A stretch of DNA of 64,000 nucleotides from Pseudomonas mosselii (GTDB taxonomy: Bacteria; Pseudomonadota; Gammaproteobacteria; Pseudomonadales; Pseudomonadaceae): the NCBI RefSeq assembly GCF_003205295.1, contig NZ_QJRP01000006.1, forward strand, positions 62,001 through 126,000. Direction: 5' to 3'. The stretch's first letter is position 1, and every line of letters starts with the position of its first letter. Shown one piece after another: positions 7,137-16,274 of the stretch. Below the pieces are notes generated by a model. The model worked only from the letters and a program-made list of their open reading frames with translations. It did not search any database and was not told the origin of the DNA. Made by a program: the position numbers and the translations under genes.

Positions 7137-8726
7137 CTACTTCACTTCCGGCGGGGTCTGGAAGGTGTGGTAGGGCGCCGGCGACGGGATCGACCACTCC
7201 AGCCCTTCGGCGCCATCCCACGGTTTGGCCGGTGCCGGCACCCCGCCACGGATGCACTTGATGACGATGAACAGGAAGAAGATCTGCGTGGCGCCAAACA
7301 TGAAGGCGCCGATCGACGAGACCATGTTGAAGTCGGCGAACTGCAGGTTGTAGTCCGGGATCCGCCGCGGCATGCCGGCCAGGCCGACGAAGTGCATGGG
7401 GAAGAAGGCCAGGTTCATGCCGACGAACGACAGCCAGAAGTGCAGCTTGCCGAGGGTTTCGTCGTACATGTGGCCGGTCCACTTTGGCAGCCAGTAGTAG
7501 GCCGAGGCGAAGATGCCGAAGATCGCCCCGGGCACCAGCACGTAGTGGAAGTGGGCGACCACAAAGTAGGTGTCGTGGTACTGGAAGTCCGCAGGCGCAA
7601 TGGCCAGCATCAACCCGGAGAAGCCGCCGATGGTGAACAGGATGACGAAGGCGATGGCGAACAGCATCGGTGTCTCGAAGGTCAGCGAGCCTTCCCACAT
7701 GGTGCTGACCCAGTTGAACACCTTCACCCCGGTGGGCACGGCGATCAGCATGGTCGCGTACATGAAGAACAGCTCGCCCACCACCGGGATGCCGACCACG
7801 AACATGTGGTGGGCCCAGACGATGAACGACAGGAAGGCGATCGCCCCGGTGGCGTAGACCATCGAGGTGTAGCCGAACAGCGGCTTGCGCGAGAACGCCG
7901 GGATGATCGAGCTGACCGCGCCGAAGGCCGGCAGGATCATGATGTACACCTCGGGGTGGCCGAAGAACCAGAACACGTGCTGGAACAGCACCGGGTCGCC
8001 ACCGCCAGCGGCGCTGAAGAAGCTGGTGCCGAAATGAATGTCCATCAGCATCATGGTCACCACGCCGGCCAGCACCGGCATCACCGCGATCAGCAGGAAC
8101 GCGGTGATCAGCCAGGTCCAGACGAACAGCGGCATCTTCATCAGGGTCATGCCCGGGGCGCGCAGGTTGAGGATGGTGGCGATCACGTTGATCGCGCCCA
8201 TGATCGAGCTGATGCCCATCAGGTGGATGGCGAAGATGAAGAAGGTCACGCTGGCCGGAGCGTAGGTGGTCGACAGCGGGGCGTAGAAGGTCCAGCCGAA
8301 GTTCGGCCCGCCGCCGGGGCTGAACAGGGTCGAGACCAGCAGCAGGAACGCCGCCGGCAACAGCCAGAAGCTGAAGTTGTTCATCCGCGGCAGGGCCATG
8401 TCCGGCGCGCCGATCATCAGCGGGATCATCCAGTTGGCCAGGCCGACGAAGGCCGGCATCACCGCGCCGAACACCATGATCAGCCCGTGCATGGTGGTCA
8501 TCTGGTTGAAGAACGCCGGCTCCACGATCTGCAGGCCGGGCTGGAACAGCTCGGCGCGGATCACCATGGCGAACGAGCCACCGAGCAGGAACATGCTGAA
8601 GGCGAACCACAGGTACATCGTGCCGATGTCCTTGTGGTTGGTGGTCAGCACCCAGCGCATCAGGCCCTTGGCCGGGCCGTGGGCGTGTTCATGACCGTGG
8701 GCGTGGTCGTCGATCACTGCACTCAT
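7137..8726 (-). CDS. coxA: Cytochrome c oxidase subunit I (aa3 type)
   Basis: Catalytic subunit carrying heme a and the heme a3-CuB centre; reduces O2 and pumps protons. 529 residues from ATG 8726, which has an AGGAGACAGGAC ribosome site; an upstream in-frame start at 8747 lacks support. Twelve helices expected. Diagnostic segments are present: FWFFGHPEVYIMILPAFG with the CuB histidine and cross-linked tyrosine, VWAHHMFVVGI with the CuB histidine pair, and HDTYFVVAHFHYVL with the heme ligands. The histidine-rich N-terminus (DDHAHGHEHAHGP) is unusual and could bind metal, though it is common in pseudomonad homologues. Confidence 0.97.
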   Translation of the reverse strand: MSAVIDDHAHGHEHAHGPAKGLMRWVLTTNHKDIGTMYLWFAFSMFLLGGSFAMVIRAELFQPGLQIVEPAFFNQMTTMHGLIMVFGAVMPAFVGLANWMIPLMIGAPDMALPRMNNFSFWLLPAAFLLLVSTLFSPGGGPNFGWTFYAPLSTTYAPASVTFFIFAIHLMGISSIMGAINVIATILNLRAPGMTLMKMPLFVWTWLITAFLLIAVMPVLAGVVTMMLMDIHFGTSFFSAAGGGDPVLFQHVFWFFGHPEVYIMILPAFGAVSSIIPAFSRKPLFGYTSMVYATGAIAFLSFIVWAHHMFVVGIPVVGELFFMYATMLIAVPTGVKVFNWVSTMWEGSLTFETPMLFAIAFVILFTIGGFSGLMLAIAPADFQYHDTYFVVAHFHYVLVPGAIFGIFASAYYWLPKWTGHMYDETLGKLHFWLSFVGMNLAFFPMHFVGLAGMPRRIPDYNLQFADFNMVSSIGAFMFGATQIFFLFIVIKCIRGGVPAPAKPWDGAEGLEWSIPSPAPYHTFQTPPEVK

Positions 8727-8769
8727 GTCCTGTCTCCTGCAATCCACTGACTGCCGCGGCTAGCCCGGC

Positions 8770-9897
8770 TCATTGCGCTTCGGCCTGCTTGAGCGCCAGC
8801 ACGTCCTTCGGCGTGACCATGTCGCCCTTGTTGTTGCCCCAGGCATTGCGCTCGTAGGTGACCACGGCGGCGATATCGACTTCCGAAAGCTGCTTGCCGA
8901 ACGCCGCCATGGCGGTGCCGGGCTTGCCGTGGAAGACGATGCCCAGGTGAGCTTCCTTGGGCCCGGTGGCGATCTTCGAGCCCTTGAGCGCCGGGAACAT
9001 CGGCGGCAGGCCCTGGCCTTCGGCCTGGTGACAGGCCACGCAGGTGGTGTGGTAGACCTTGTCGCCGCGGGCGACCAGCTCTTCGAGGGTCCATTCCTTG
9101 CTGGTCAGCTCCTTGAGCTTGGCCGCCTCGGCCTTGCGCTCGCCAAGCCAGGTGTCGTAGTCGGCCTTGGACTTAACCTCGACCACCACCGGCATGAAGC
9201 CGTGGTCCTTGCCGCACAGCTCGGTGCACTGGCCACGGTAGATGCCCGGCTTCTCGACCCGGGTCCAGGCCTCGTTGACGAAGCCGGGGATGGCGTCGCG
9301 CTTGACCGCGAAGGCCGGCACCCACCAGGAATGGATGACGTCGGCGGCGGTCACCAGGAAGCGCACCTTGGCGCCCACCGGCAGCACCAGCGGCTGGTCG
9401 ACCTCGAGCAGGTAGTGCTCGTCCTTCGGCGACTTGTTGTGGATCTGCTCGGCGGGGGTGGCCAGGTTGCTGAAGAACTCGACGTCCTGGCCCAGGTACT
9501 TGTAGTGCCACTTCCACTGGTAGCCGGTGACCTGGATGTCGATATCCGAGTCGCTGGCGTCGTAGATGTCGATCAGGGTCTTGGTGGCCGGGATGGCCAT
9601 GACTACCAGGATCAGGAAGGGAACCACCGTCCAGAGGATCTCGACCCAGGTGTGCTCGTGGAAGTGCGCGGCCTGCTGCCCGGTCGAGCGGCGGTGGATG
9701 ACCATCGACCAGAACATCGCGCCGAACACCACGATGCCGATGATCACGCAGATCCAGAAGATGGTCATGTGCAGGTCGAACACTGCGTGGGAGACTTCCG
9801 TCGCCCCGGGCGCCATGTTCACCGTCCATGCTGCCTGTGCCTGACCGAAAATCGACCACAGCAACAGGCCCATCCAGACATGTGGATGTCGCATCAT
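8770..9897 (-). CDS. coxB: Cytochrome c oxidase subunit II with fused cytochrome c domain
   Basis: 375 residues: signal peptide (ending AQA at about 22), two transmembrane helices (about 43-66 and 87-105), the CuA domain, then a C-terminal class I cytochrome c domain (caa3 type). CuA ligands seen: H189, C224, C228, H232, M235. The heme c motif is CVACH (C286, C289, H290), with a distal methionine in the downstream GLPPMFP loop. It is the first gene of the minus-strand oxidase operon; the 381-base region upstream should hold its promoter. The start is ATG 9897 with an AAGGGGAA box; the second ATG is one codon downstream. Confidence 0.96.
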   Translation of the reverse strand: MMRHPHVWMGLLLWSIFGQAQAAWTVNMAPGATEVSHAVFDLHMTIFWICVIIGIVVFGAMFWSMVIHRRSTGQQAAHFHEHTWVEILWTVVPFLILVVMAIPATKTLIDIYDASDSDIDIQVTGYQWKWHYKYLGQDVEFFSNLATPAEQIHNKSPKDEHYLLEVDQPLVLPVGAKVRFLVTAADVIHSWWVPAFAVKRDAIPGFVNEAWTRVEKPGIYRGQCTELCGKDHGFMPVVVEVKSKADYDTWLGERKAEAAKLKELTSKEWTLEELVARGDKVYHTTCVACHQAEGQGLPPMFPALKGSKIATGPKEAHLGIVFHGKPGTAMAAFGKQLSEVDIAAVVTYERNAWGNNKGDMVTPKDVLALKQAEAQ

Positions 9898-10278
9898 TGC
9901 GGGTTCCCCTTATCGTTCTTGTAGTCCCGGAGGCGTGGACGACCTGCTACGACAAAGGGGGGAACGGTGGCCAAGACTGCCTGGCTTCGACGACCGAGCC
10001 CCCTGCTTAAGGCAGTCGGGCCTCATCAACGAATCACGTTTCACCCGGAGTATAGACACCGACCAATGGTGCGCAACGCAGGGCTTGAAATGATCTTCAC
10101 GTAACCAAACGTTTGCGCTGAAAGCCGCATGAATACTGGCCCGGGGCACAATAATGGCACTTTGATATAGCCAATTTCCTACACGTATCTCAGCGATATA
10201 ACAAATGCGTCTTAGCGATTCTCGTAAGCAAGCTAACTTAGTGTCTTCCGTTTGTAACGCCATGTCCCTGGAGTTGTC
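9898..10278. promoter_or_regulatory. Divergent intergenic region upstream of coxB
   Basis: 381 bases without a convincing gene, between the minus-strand coxB operon and a plus-strand conserved gene. It is less GC-rich than its flanks, notably at 10080-10260. Promoters for both directions must lie here, but I cannot assign -35/-10 elements or a RoxR/Anr-type site with confidence. Confidence 0.5.
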
Positions 10279-10920
10279 ATGAACATCGCTGCTGTACGCG
10301 AGCAGATCGAAAATGCCCATCAACATGAGAGCCGCACAGGCCAACTGAAAGCCCGCCTCGAACTGCAACTGCCACACCTGCATCCATCGATCCAACTACC
10401 CCAGCAGGATGCCCAGGGTACCTTGGCGCGCTTTGTCGGCGCCTATATCAACGAGGTTCCGGAACTGCTCGAGGCCGCGCACAACGTAGCGCTCGAAGCA
10501 GGCATCGAGACGCAGATCAAACCGGTACTGAAGATTGCCGAGGCCTATTTCCTGCAGCCTCCGAGCGTGATGGCGGGGCAGGTCGGGCTGGATTGCCTGC
10601 TGGACGAGGCCTACCTGGCGCATCGCCTGGTCGAGGAGGTCAACGACCTGTATATCCGCCATTTCCAGCAACCGCTGATTCCGGTGGATACCACGGTCGC
10701 CAACCTGATCGCCCATCAGCTGATCGGCGAGACGTTTGCCAACCAGCTGGATGAGGTGGTGCACCATTCGGTGGATGAGATGCTTGATGACGAAAGCTTT
10801 GCAGCCGAGTCGGTGGAGGCTTACCGCGACAAGCTGTCGAGCCCGGCAACTGGCGCTGCGTGGAAGCGCTGGCCGTGCCTGTCGCGCCAGCTTGGCGTGG
10901 AGTTGGGGCAGTCGGCCTGA
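10279..10920 (+). CDS. Conserved Pseudomonas protein of unknown function next to coxB
   Basis: 213 residues, soluble, no signal peptide, rich in acidic and helical stretches (for example NEVPELLEAAHNVALEAGIE, LVEEVNDLYIRHFQ, DEVVHHSVDEMLDD). I recognise no catalytic motif. ATG 10279 follows a CTGGAG box. An equivalent unnamed gene occupies this place, divergent from coxB and beside a SulP gene, in P. aeruginosa, so it is a real conserved gene and not an accident. A regulatory or assembly link with the aa3 oxidase is possible from location only. Confidence 0.8.
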   Translation: MNIAAVREQIENAHQHESRTGQLKARLELQLPHLHPSIQLPQQDAQGTLARFVGAYINEVPELLEAAHNVALEAGIETQIKPVLKIAEAYFLQPPSVMAGQVGLDCLLDEAYLAHRLVEEVNDLYIRHFQQPLIPVDTTVANLIAHQLIGETFANQLDEVVHHSVDEMLDDESFAAESVEAYRDKLSSPATGAAWKRWPCLSRQLGVELGQSA

Positions 10921-10937
10921 GCAACGTTCGAAATCGC

Positions 10938-11043
10938 CAGGGTTGCTGCGCAGCCCTTTCGCGGCACAAGGCCGCTCCGACAAGGGAACGCGATCTCGTG
11001 TAGGAGCGGCCTTGTGTCGCGAAAGGGCCGCAAAGCGGCCCCA
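10938..11043. repeat. REP pair (inverted)
   Basis: Two inverted common-type REP units (GGCACAAGGCCGCTCCGACA and GTAGGAGCGGCCTTGTGTCG) in the convergent gap between the conserved hypothetical gene and the SulP gene. The left unit has two substitutions from the usual sequence. Confidence 0.85.
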
Positions 11044-11056
11044 GCGATCTCCCAGG

Positions 11057-12592
11057 CTAAACCCCAACCCCCGCCGTAGTCCGCAACCGTCCCTCGACCC
11101 GCCGCTTCAAGCGCCGCTGCTCCAGCACCAGCCGCGAACCCTTGGCCGCGCCACTGCGCCCCCAGTCCTCGAGCAACTCCAGGCAGGAATGGTCGATATA
11201 GCTCAGGTTGCCCAGCGGTACATGCAAGGTGGTCCCCTCCGGCACCGTATCCATCACCTGGGTCAGCGCCGGCACCTTGAGAAAGGTCGCCGCGCCGCTC
11301 AGGCGCAGTTCCATGTGCCCCGGCGTACCCAATGCCACCAGGTTGATCTTCAGCCGCGCCGCCTTCAGCGCCAGCTTCAGCAGGGTCAGGGCAAAGCCCA
11401 GCAATACGCCGGTCAACAGGTCGGTGAAGATGATCGCCAATGCAGTCGTCGCATAGGTGAACATCGGCATCCGCCCATAACGGCCCAGCCCACGGAACGC
11501 CTTGAAGTCCACCAACTTGACCCCGGTATAGACCAACACCCCGGCCAGGCTGGCCACAGGGATCTGCTGCAGCACGCTGCTCAGCGCCACCACGAAGGCC
11601 AGCAGCCAGAGCCCATGGAAGATCGCCGAGGCCCGTGTACGGGCGCCGGCCTGGACGTTGGCCGAGCTGCGCACGATCACCCCGGTCATCGGCAGCGCAC
11701 CAAGCACCCCGCAGAGCATGTTGCCGATGCCCTGCGCCGACAGCTCACGGTCGAAGTCCGAACGCTGGCCGCTGTGCATGCGGTCGACGGCGGCGGCGGA
11801 CAGCAAGGTCTCGGCGCTGGCGATGAAGGCCAGGGCGAAGGCCGCCACCAGCAGGGTCGGGTCGGCCAACTTGAGCAGGTCATCCGGGCGCAACCAGTCG
11901 ATGGCTTCGGATAAATCGGCCGGCACCTGAACGCGGTTGACCGGCAGCGCCAGCCACAGGCTGACGGCGGTCATCGCCGCCACCCCGAGCAGGGCTCCGG
12001 GAATGAAGCGCAGGCGTTGCGGGCGCAGGCGCTCCCAGCCCCACATGATGGCGATCGTGCCCAGCCCAAGCGCGCCGGCCTGCCAGCCATTGCCCGTGCT
12101 TTCCAGCGGCAGGGCCGAAGCCAGCGTCGCCGGGAAGCCCAGAAGGTTGTCCACACCCGAGGGCTGTGGCGCCGTGTCGAACATCACATGCACCTGGGAC
12201 AGCACGATCAGCACGCCGATCCCGGCGAGCATGCCATACACCACCGCCGGCGCCGTGACCCGGAACCAACAGCCCAGGCGCAGGCGTCCAGCCAGCAATT
12301 GCAACAAGCCGGCCAGCAGCAGGATCGGCCCGAGCATCGCCACGCCATGCTGGCGCACCAGCTCGAACACCAGCACCGCCAGCCCCGCCGCCGGGCCGCT
12401 GACCTGCAACGGCGAGCCGGCGAGAAAGCCCACCACGATACCGCCGATGATGCCGGTGATCAGTCCTTTGGCCGGCGGCATGCCCGAGGCAATGGCAATG
12501 CCCATGCACAACGGCAGGGCGACCAGGAAGACCACCACCGAAGCCAGCAACTCGCGCGGCAGGGCCGCCTTTATCTGTGTCATGTTCACCAT
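11057..12592 (-). CDS. SulP-family anion transporter
   Basis: 511 residues. SulP (SLC26-like) permease with 10-14 hydrophobic helices and a C-terminal STAS domain (about residues 410-500; LGNLSYIDHSCLELLEDWG). The conserved SulP segments SGPAAGLAVLVFELV and SAETLLSAAAVDRMHSGQRSDFDRELSAQG are seen, the latter close to the bicarbonate/sulfate transporter branch. The carbonic anhydrase gene lies 188 bases upstream in the same orientation, so bicarbonate is a plausible substrate, as is sulfate. ATG 12592 has AAAGGAG at a short spacing; ATG 12583 is the alternative. Confidence 0.87.
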   Translation of the reverse strand: MVNMTQIKAALPRELLASVVVFLVALPLCMGIAIASGMPPAKGLITGIIGGIVVGFLAGSPLQVSGPAAGLAVLVFELVRQHGVAMLGPILLLAGLLQLLAGRLRLGCWFRVTAPAVVYGMLAGIGVLIVLSQVHVMFDTAPQPSGVDNLLGFPATLASALPLESTGNGWQAGALGLGTIAIMWGWERLRPQRLRFIPGALLGVAAMTAVSLWLALPVNRVQVPADLSEAIDWLRPDDLLKLADPTLLVAAFALAFIASAETLLSAAAVDRMHSGQRSDFDRELSAQGIGNMLCGVLGALPMTGVIVRSSANVQAGARTRASAIFHGLWLLAFVVALSSVLQQIPVASLAGVLVYTGVKLVDFKAFRGLGRYGRMPMFTYATTALAIIFTDLLTGVLLGFALTLLKLALKAARLKINLVALGTPGHMELRLSGAATFLKVPALTQVMDTVPEGTTLHVPLGNLSYIDHSCLELLEDWGRSGAAKGSRLVLEQRRLKRRVEGRLRTTAGVGV

Positions 12593-12780
12593 GTAGCTCC
12601 TTTCTAAATTCACGGCCATTCCGCTGGCCGCTAGCACGGGGAACCCTGAATGACGCGCAGGCGCAGGCCGCCAGCGGGTCTGCCGGCAAGGCATTCAGGG
12701 AGATTCAAGGCAGGCGAAGGCCGCGCCGCACCCATCGGGTGCAGCCGGCAATCAAGGCTTTTTCAGCGTGTTCGGGTCGC

Positions 12781-13500
12781 TTAGTAGCGGCCTCTCGGTG
12801 TGGCAGAGGGGATCGGCTGACCTGCGGTCAGCGGCAGGAAGCGATCGCTGGCGGCGTCGTAGGCTTCGATCTGGCTGGTCTCGATGTCATACAGCCAGCC
12901 ATGGATATGCAACTGGCCCGCGGCCAGGCGCGAGGCCACCGATGGGTGGGTGCGCAGGTGGTGCAACTGGGCGATGACGTTTTCCTTGGTCACCAGCTGC
13001 ATGCTTTCGTGCGGGGTGCCGCAGGAGCAATTGTCTTCGACCACGGTACGCGCCACCTCGGCGTGGCGCAGCCAGGCCGCGACAGTCGGCATCTTGTCCA
13101 GCGAGTGCGGGTTGAGCACCGCGCGCATGGCGCCGCAGTCGGAGTGGCCGCAGACGATGATGTGGTGCACGCCCAGCGCCAACACCGCGTATTCGATGGC
13201 GCTCGACACACCGCCGTTCATCTGGCCATACGGCGGCACGACGTTGCCGACGTTACGGGTGACGAACAGGTCGCCCGGCGAGCTCTGGGTGATCAGTTCA
13301 GGCACGATGCGCGAGTCGGCGCAGGTGATGAACATGGCGCGCGGCTTCTGCGCGGTGGCCAGTTTCTTGAACAGCTCTTGCTGCTCGGGGAAGACTTCGG
13401 TGTGGAACCGCAGGAAGCCGTCGACGATATGCTTGAGGGCGGCATCGGCGCTTTCGGCGGGTGCGGCCGGGACAACCTTGGATGGGTCCTTGACGGGCAT
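12781..13500 (-). CDS. Beta-carbonic anhydrase
   Basis: 239 residues. Zinc enzyme interconverting CO2 and bicarbonate. All zinc ligands and the Asp/Arg dyad of the beta class are visible: C60, D62 and R64 in CADSR, H119 and C122 in CGHSDCGAM. The segment VTRNVGNVVPP is typical. No signal peptide, hence cytoplasmic. ATG 13500 has a weak AGAGGAT box nearby. Placed upstream of a SulP transporter in the same orientation, a pairing often seen with bicarbonate handling. It could share a transcript with that gene. Confidence 0.95.
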   Translation of the reverse strand: MPVKDPSKVVPAAPAESADAALKHIVDGFLRFHTEVFPEQQELFKKLATAQKPRAMFITCADSRIVPELITQSSPGDLFVTRNVGNVVPPYGQMNGGVSSAIEYAVLALGVHHIIVCGHSDCGAMRAVLNPHSLDKMPTVAAWLRHAEVARTVVEDNCSCGTPHESMQLVTKENVIAQLHHLRTHPSVASRLAAGQLHIHGWLYDIETSQIEAYDAASDRFLPLTAGQPIPSATPRGRY

Positions 13501-14122
13501 GATTCATCCTCTTGACGGTTTGAAAGTGAATTCCATGTTACCGGGGAAAGATTGGAGTGACGCGGGGATTTAGATGACGCGCACGGGTAAATAATCACAG
13601 TCACTGCTGACTCATGACTCACGCTAGCGTAGGAAACTTAACTGAAACTTAATTTGGACAGCTCTAGAACGGGCGTTCCAGGGACTTTAGGCGGGATCTG
13701 AATAATAGCAAAAAAGCATCATTTGCCAATAGCCACGACTGATTTTAGTACCTTGCATTAGCCACACTGGGGATAACTGTCTCGTGGCAAGCACCTGGCC
13801 TGTGAGAGCGGGTTCAGCCGCGAAGCAAGCGACACGGTACCATGCACCGACTACGCCGGTGTTCGCGGCTAACGCCGCTCCCACAGGCATTTATTGCCGG
13901 GTTGTCCTAGCGACATTCATACACCGGCGGCGCACCTGCCCCCAAGCCAGCACGAAAAGTACCTGCACGACGTTCATGCTGGTCGTTTCCCACGCCATCT
14001 CAAGGCAAAAAAACCGCTCTACTACGAGCCTTCTGACAACATTAATGTCGCTCTTCCGATTTAAAAAAGCATTTCGCCAGCATAGGATGCGCATCCCTCG
14101 TCACTGCTAGACACGGACCGTC
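13501..14122. other. 622-base intergenic patch of lower GC
   Basis: No convincing gene. The stretch 13600-13770 is clearly AT-richer than the surroundings and contains the near-direct repeat GAAACTTAACTGAAACTTAA around 13632-13651. An atypical REP-like inverted pair lies at 13799-13887. A 67-codon open frame on the minus strand (13891-14094) has no ribosome site or family resemblance and is not called. Confidence 0.6.
13799..13887. repeat. Diverged REP-like inverted pair
   Basis: Arms CCTGTGAGAGCGGGTTCAGC and its imperfect inverse GGCTAACGCCGCTCCCACAG flank a 37-base spacer. The core differs from both REP classes in this window (GGTTCAGCCGCGAA / TTCGCGGCTAACGCC). It may be a decayed or minority REP class. 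Confidence 0.65.
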
Positions 14123-14698
14123 ATGCATCTTCGCCGCTCCTTGCCTCACGCCATCTTTTTAGGCTGCCTGAGTGTGTGCACCGCACTGCTCGCCGACCCG
14201 AAACGCGCCGAACTGCTGGAGGTCTACCCACATGCGGTGGAGCAGGGTGCGGGGTCAAGCGCACATCGACACGCGTTAGCGTTCGTAGATCAAGCAAAAA
14301 TCGGGGAGAACCTGCCGGTCATGGCTCTTTGGGTCGCCAGGCAAACAGTGTCCTTCAAGGCTATCGCTGCCGAGCTTGGCCATGCTGAGGCGGAGGACGT
14401 GATATCTGAGGAAATCAACAGGCTGCTTCCTCTGTACCAGCCCCAATGGAACGAAAAGATCGCGCTGGCGTACGAAGTGTTCTTCACTCAGGAGGAACTG
14501 TCTTCCCTGGCATCTGAAGGGAGCACTTCTGAATACGTAGGCAAGGTCAAAGCCCACCAGGCCAGGATTGGTAGGCATATACAGTCGTCATCCAAACCAA
14601 TTTTGGTTGAGATGGTGACTCAGGCACTTAAGGCAGCCACCTCCCGAAATCCGGGGGCCGCGGTTCAACTGCTTAACCGCACGAGCCTGATCCAATAG
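14123..14698 (+). CDS. Secreted hypothetical protein, possibly DUF2059-like
   Basis: 191 residues with an N-terminal signal peptide (RRSLPHAIFLGCLSVCTALLA). The region near residues 100-145 (WNEKIALAYEVFFTQEELSSLASEGSTSEYVGKV) resembles the DUF2059 pattern of an FT-x-EEL helix followed by a terminal segment. No catalytic motif is apparent. The ribosome site is weak and codon use is more AT-tolerant than in neighbours, which hints at recent acquisition or fast divergence. It sits alone between a low-GC gap and the radical SAM gene. Confidence 0.6.
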   Translation: MHLRRSLPHAIFLGCLSVCTALLADPKRAELLEVYPHAVEQGAGSSAHRHALAFVDQAKIGENLPVMALWVARQTVSFKAIAAELGHAEAEDVISEEINRLLPLYQPQWNEKIALAYEVFFTQEELSSLASEGSTSEYVGKVKAHQARIGRHIQSSSKPILVEMVTQALKAATSRNPGAAVQLLNRTSLIQ

Positions 14699-14777
14699 CG
14701 AAAGCTACAACTTTCGGTTGTATCTGAAGCCAGCCCCACGGTACCTGCAAGATCAATAGATCGTGCCTTGTCCGCGT

Positions 14778-15833
14778 TCAAAACAACGCCATCTGCCCGC
14801 CCGGCGGGCAGAATGCCGTGCAATCCAGCGCCAGCTCCTCCCGCCCCTCGAACCCCAAGCGCCTCGCCGCCTTGCGAAAGCGCTGGGCCAGCAGCTCAGC
14901 GAACACGCCTTCACCGCGCATTCGCGCGCCAAATCGGCTGTCGTAGAGCTCGCCACCCCGGCTCTGACGAATCAGGCTCAGCACATGCGCGGCCCGCTGC
15001 GGGTAATGATCGTGCAGCCACTGCTCAAACAACGGTGCGACCTCCAACGGCAGGCGCAGCATCATGTACGCCGCGCTCTGCGCGCCGGCCTCCTTCGCCG
15101 CCTCCAGCAGGTGCTCCAGCTCGCTGTCATTGATCATCGGGATCATCGGCGAACACAGCACGCCCACCGAAACGCCGGCCTCGCGCAGCACTCGGATCGC
15201 TCGCAAACGAGCCTTGGGGGCGGCTGCGCGGGGTTCGAGGGTGCGCTTGAGCTCATCGTCGAGAGTGGTGAGGCTGATCATTACCCGCACCAGGCGCTGG
15301 CTGGCCAGTTCGCTGATCAGATCAAGGTCGCGCAGTATCAGCGAGCCCTTGGTGACGATGGTCACCGGATGGCGGTAGCGCAGTAGCACGTCGAGCAAGC
15401 GTCGGGTGAGCTGATGCTCGCGCTCGATGGGCTGGTAGGGGTCGGTGTTTGAACCCAGGTTGATTGGCGCACAGACGTAACCGGGCTTGCTCAATTGCTG
15501 TTCAAGTACCTCGGCGGCATTGGTCTTGGCAATCAGCTTGGTTTCGAAATCGAGGCCGGGGGAGAGGTCCCAGTAGGCATGGCTGGGACGGGCGTAACAG
15601 TAGATGCAGCCGTGCTCGCAACCGCGGTAGGGGTTGATTGAGCGGTCGAAGGGCAGGTCGGGGGAGGTGTTGCGGGCGATGATGGTCTTGGCCGTCTCGA
15701 TCCGCACCTCGGTGCCCTGGGTGAGTGGGACTTCCTGGTACCAGCCATCATCCTCGACCACTGAAACGCTCAGGGCGAAGCGGTTGTGGGGGTTGCCGGC
15801 GGTGCCACGGCCGCGAATGGGGGCTGGTTTCAT
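14778..15833 (-). CDS. Radical SAM protein (Spl/PA0069-type family)
   Basis: 351 residues from ATG 15833. The 4Fe-4S/SAM motif is C72-x3-C76-x2-C79 (CEHGCIYCY), followed by ARPSHAYWDLSPGLDFETK, typical of the family annotated as PA0069-like radical SAM proteins, related to spore photoproduct lyase fold proteins. The substrate is unknown. The upstream in-frame extension to 15929 runs into a REP pair and is rejected. It lies next to yheV and prlC in the same orientation, as in P. aeruginosa from memory. Confidence 0.88.
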   Translation of the reverse strand: MKPAPIRGRGTAGNPHNRFALSVSVVEDDGWYQEVPLTQGTEVRIETAKTIIARNTSPDLPFDRSINPYRGCEHGCIYCYARPSHAYWDLSPGLDFETKLIAKTNAAEVLEQQLSKPGYVCAPINLGSNTDPYQPIEREHQLTRRLLDVLLRYRHPVTIVTKGSLILRDLDLISELASQRLVRVMISLTTLDDELKRTLEPRAAAPKARLRAIRVLREAGVSVGVLCSPMIPMINDSELEHLLEAAKEAGAQSAAYMMLRLPLEVAPLFEQWLHDHYPQRAAHVLSLIRQSRGGELYDSRFGARMRGEGVFAELLAQRFRKAARRLGFEGREELALDCTAFCPPGGQMALF

Positions 15834-15901
15834 GATGGAAGACCGGATTACTGTACATAAACACAGTAATCCGGTTTTCGAAGTGATGCCAGTACCGCCT
15901 G

Positions 15902-15974
15902 GCCCATTCGCGGGTAAACCCGCTCCCACAGGCCTGTGATACTCCTGTGGGAGCGGGTTTACCCGCGAATGGGC
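15902..15974. repeat. REP pair, GGGTAAACCC type
   Basis: A near-perfect inverted pair of the second REP class in this window (TTCGCGGGTAAACCCGCTCC and inverse), with arms extending to GCCCATTCGC and a spacer of about 10 bases. Located between the radical SAM gene and yheV. Confidence 0.88.
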
Positions 15975-15995
15975 GCAAGGAATTGCGAAACCCGG

Positions 15996-16274
15996 TTACT
16001 CCGGCTTCTTCAGCTTCGGATTGGGGAAGAACTGCACGGTCTGCACCTTGGCCGGCGCCGCCTTGGGCGCCAGGTGGTTGACCCGGGTGCCCAGCTCCGA
16101 GGGTACCGACAGGCCCTGCTCATTCAGGGTATCGGTGAACCCGCAGGCCACGCACTCGCGGTGCGGCACGCCGTCCTCGTTCCACATCATCAGCTTGTCC
16201 ATCTCACTGCACGCCGGGCATACCGCCCCGGCGATGAAACGTCGCTTGCTCTTGCTCACGGCTACCTCGCTCAT
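15996..16274 (-). CDS. yheV: YheV-family putative metal-binding protein
   Basis: 92 residues. Small cytoplasmic protein with two CxxC knuckles, C19/C22 (CPAC) and C41/C44 (CVAC), matching the YheV/DUF2387 zinc-ribbon family. The start ATG overlaps the stop of prlC by 4 bases, so it is translationally coupled to the oligopeptidase. The E. coli yheV gene is likewise tied to a housekeeping neighbour; function is unknown. Confidence 0.87.
   Translation of the reverse strand: MSEVAVSKSKRRFIAGAVCPACSEMDKLMMWNEDGVPHRECVACGFTDTLNEQGLSVPSELGTRVNHLAPKAAPAKVQTVQFFPNPKLKKPE

Noticed and set aside
13891..14094. 67-codon minus-strand frame in the AT-richer patch
   Set aside because: No ribosome site, no recognisable domain, divergently overlaps the leader of the 14123 gene.
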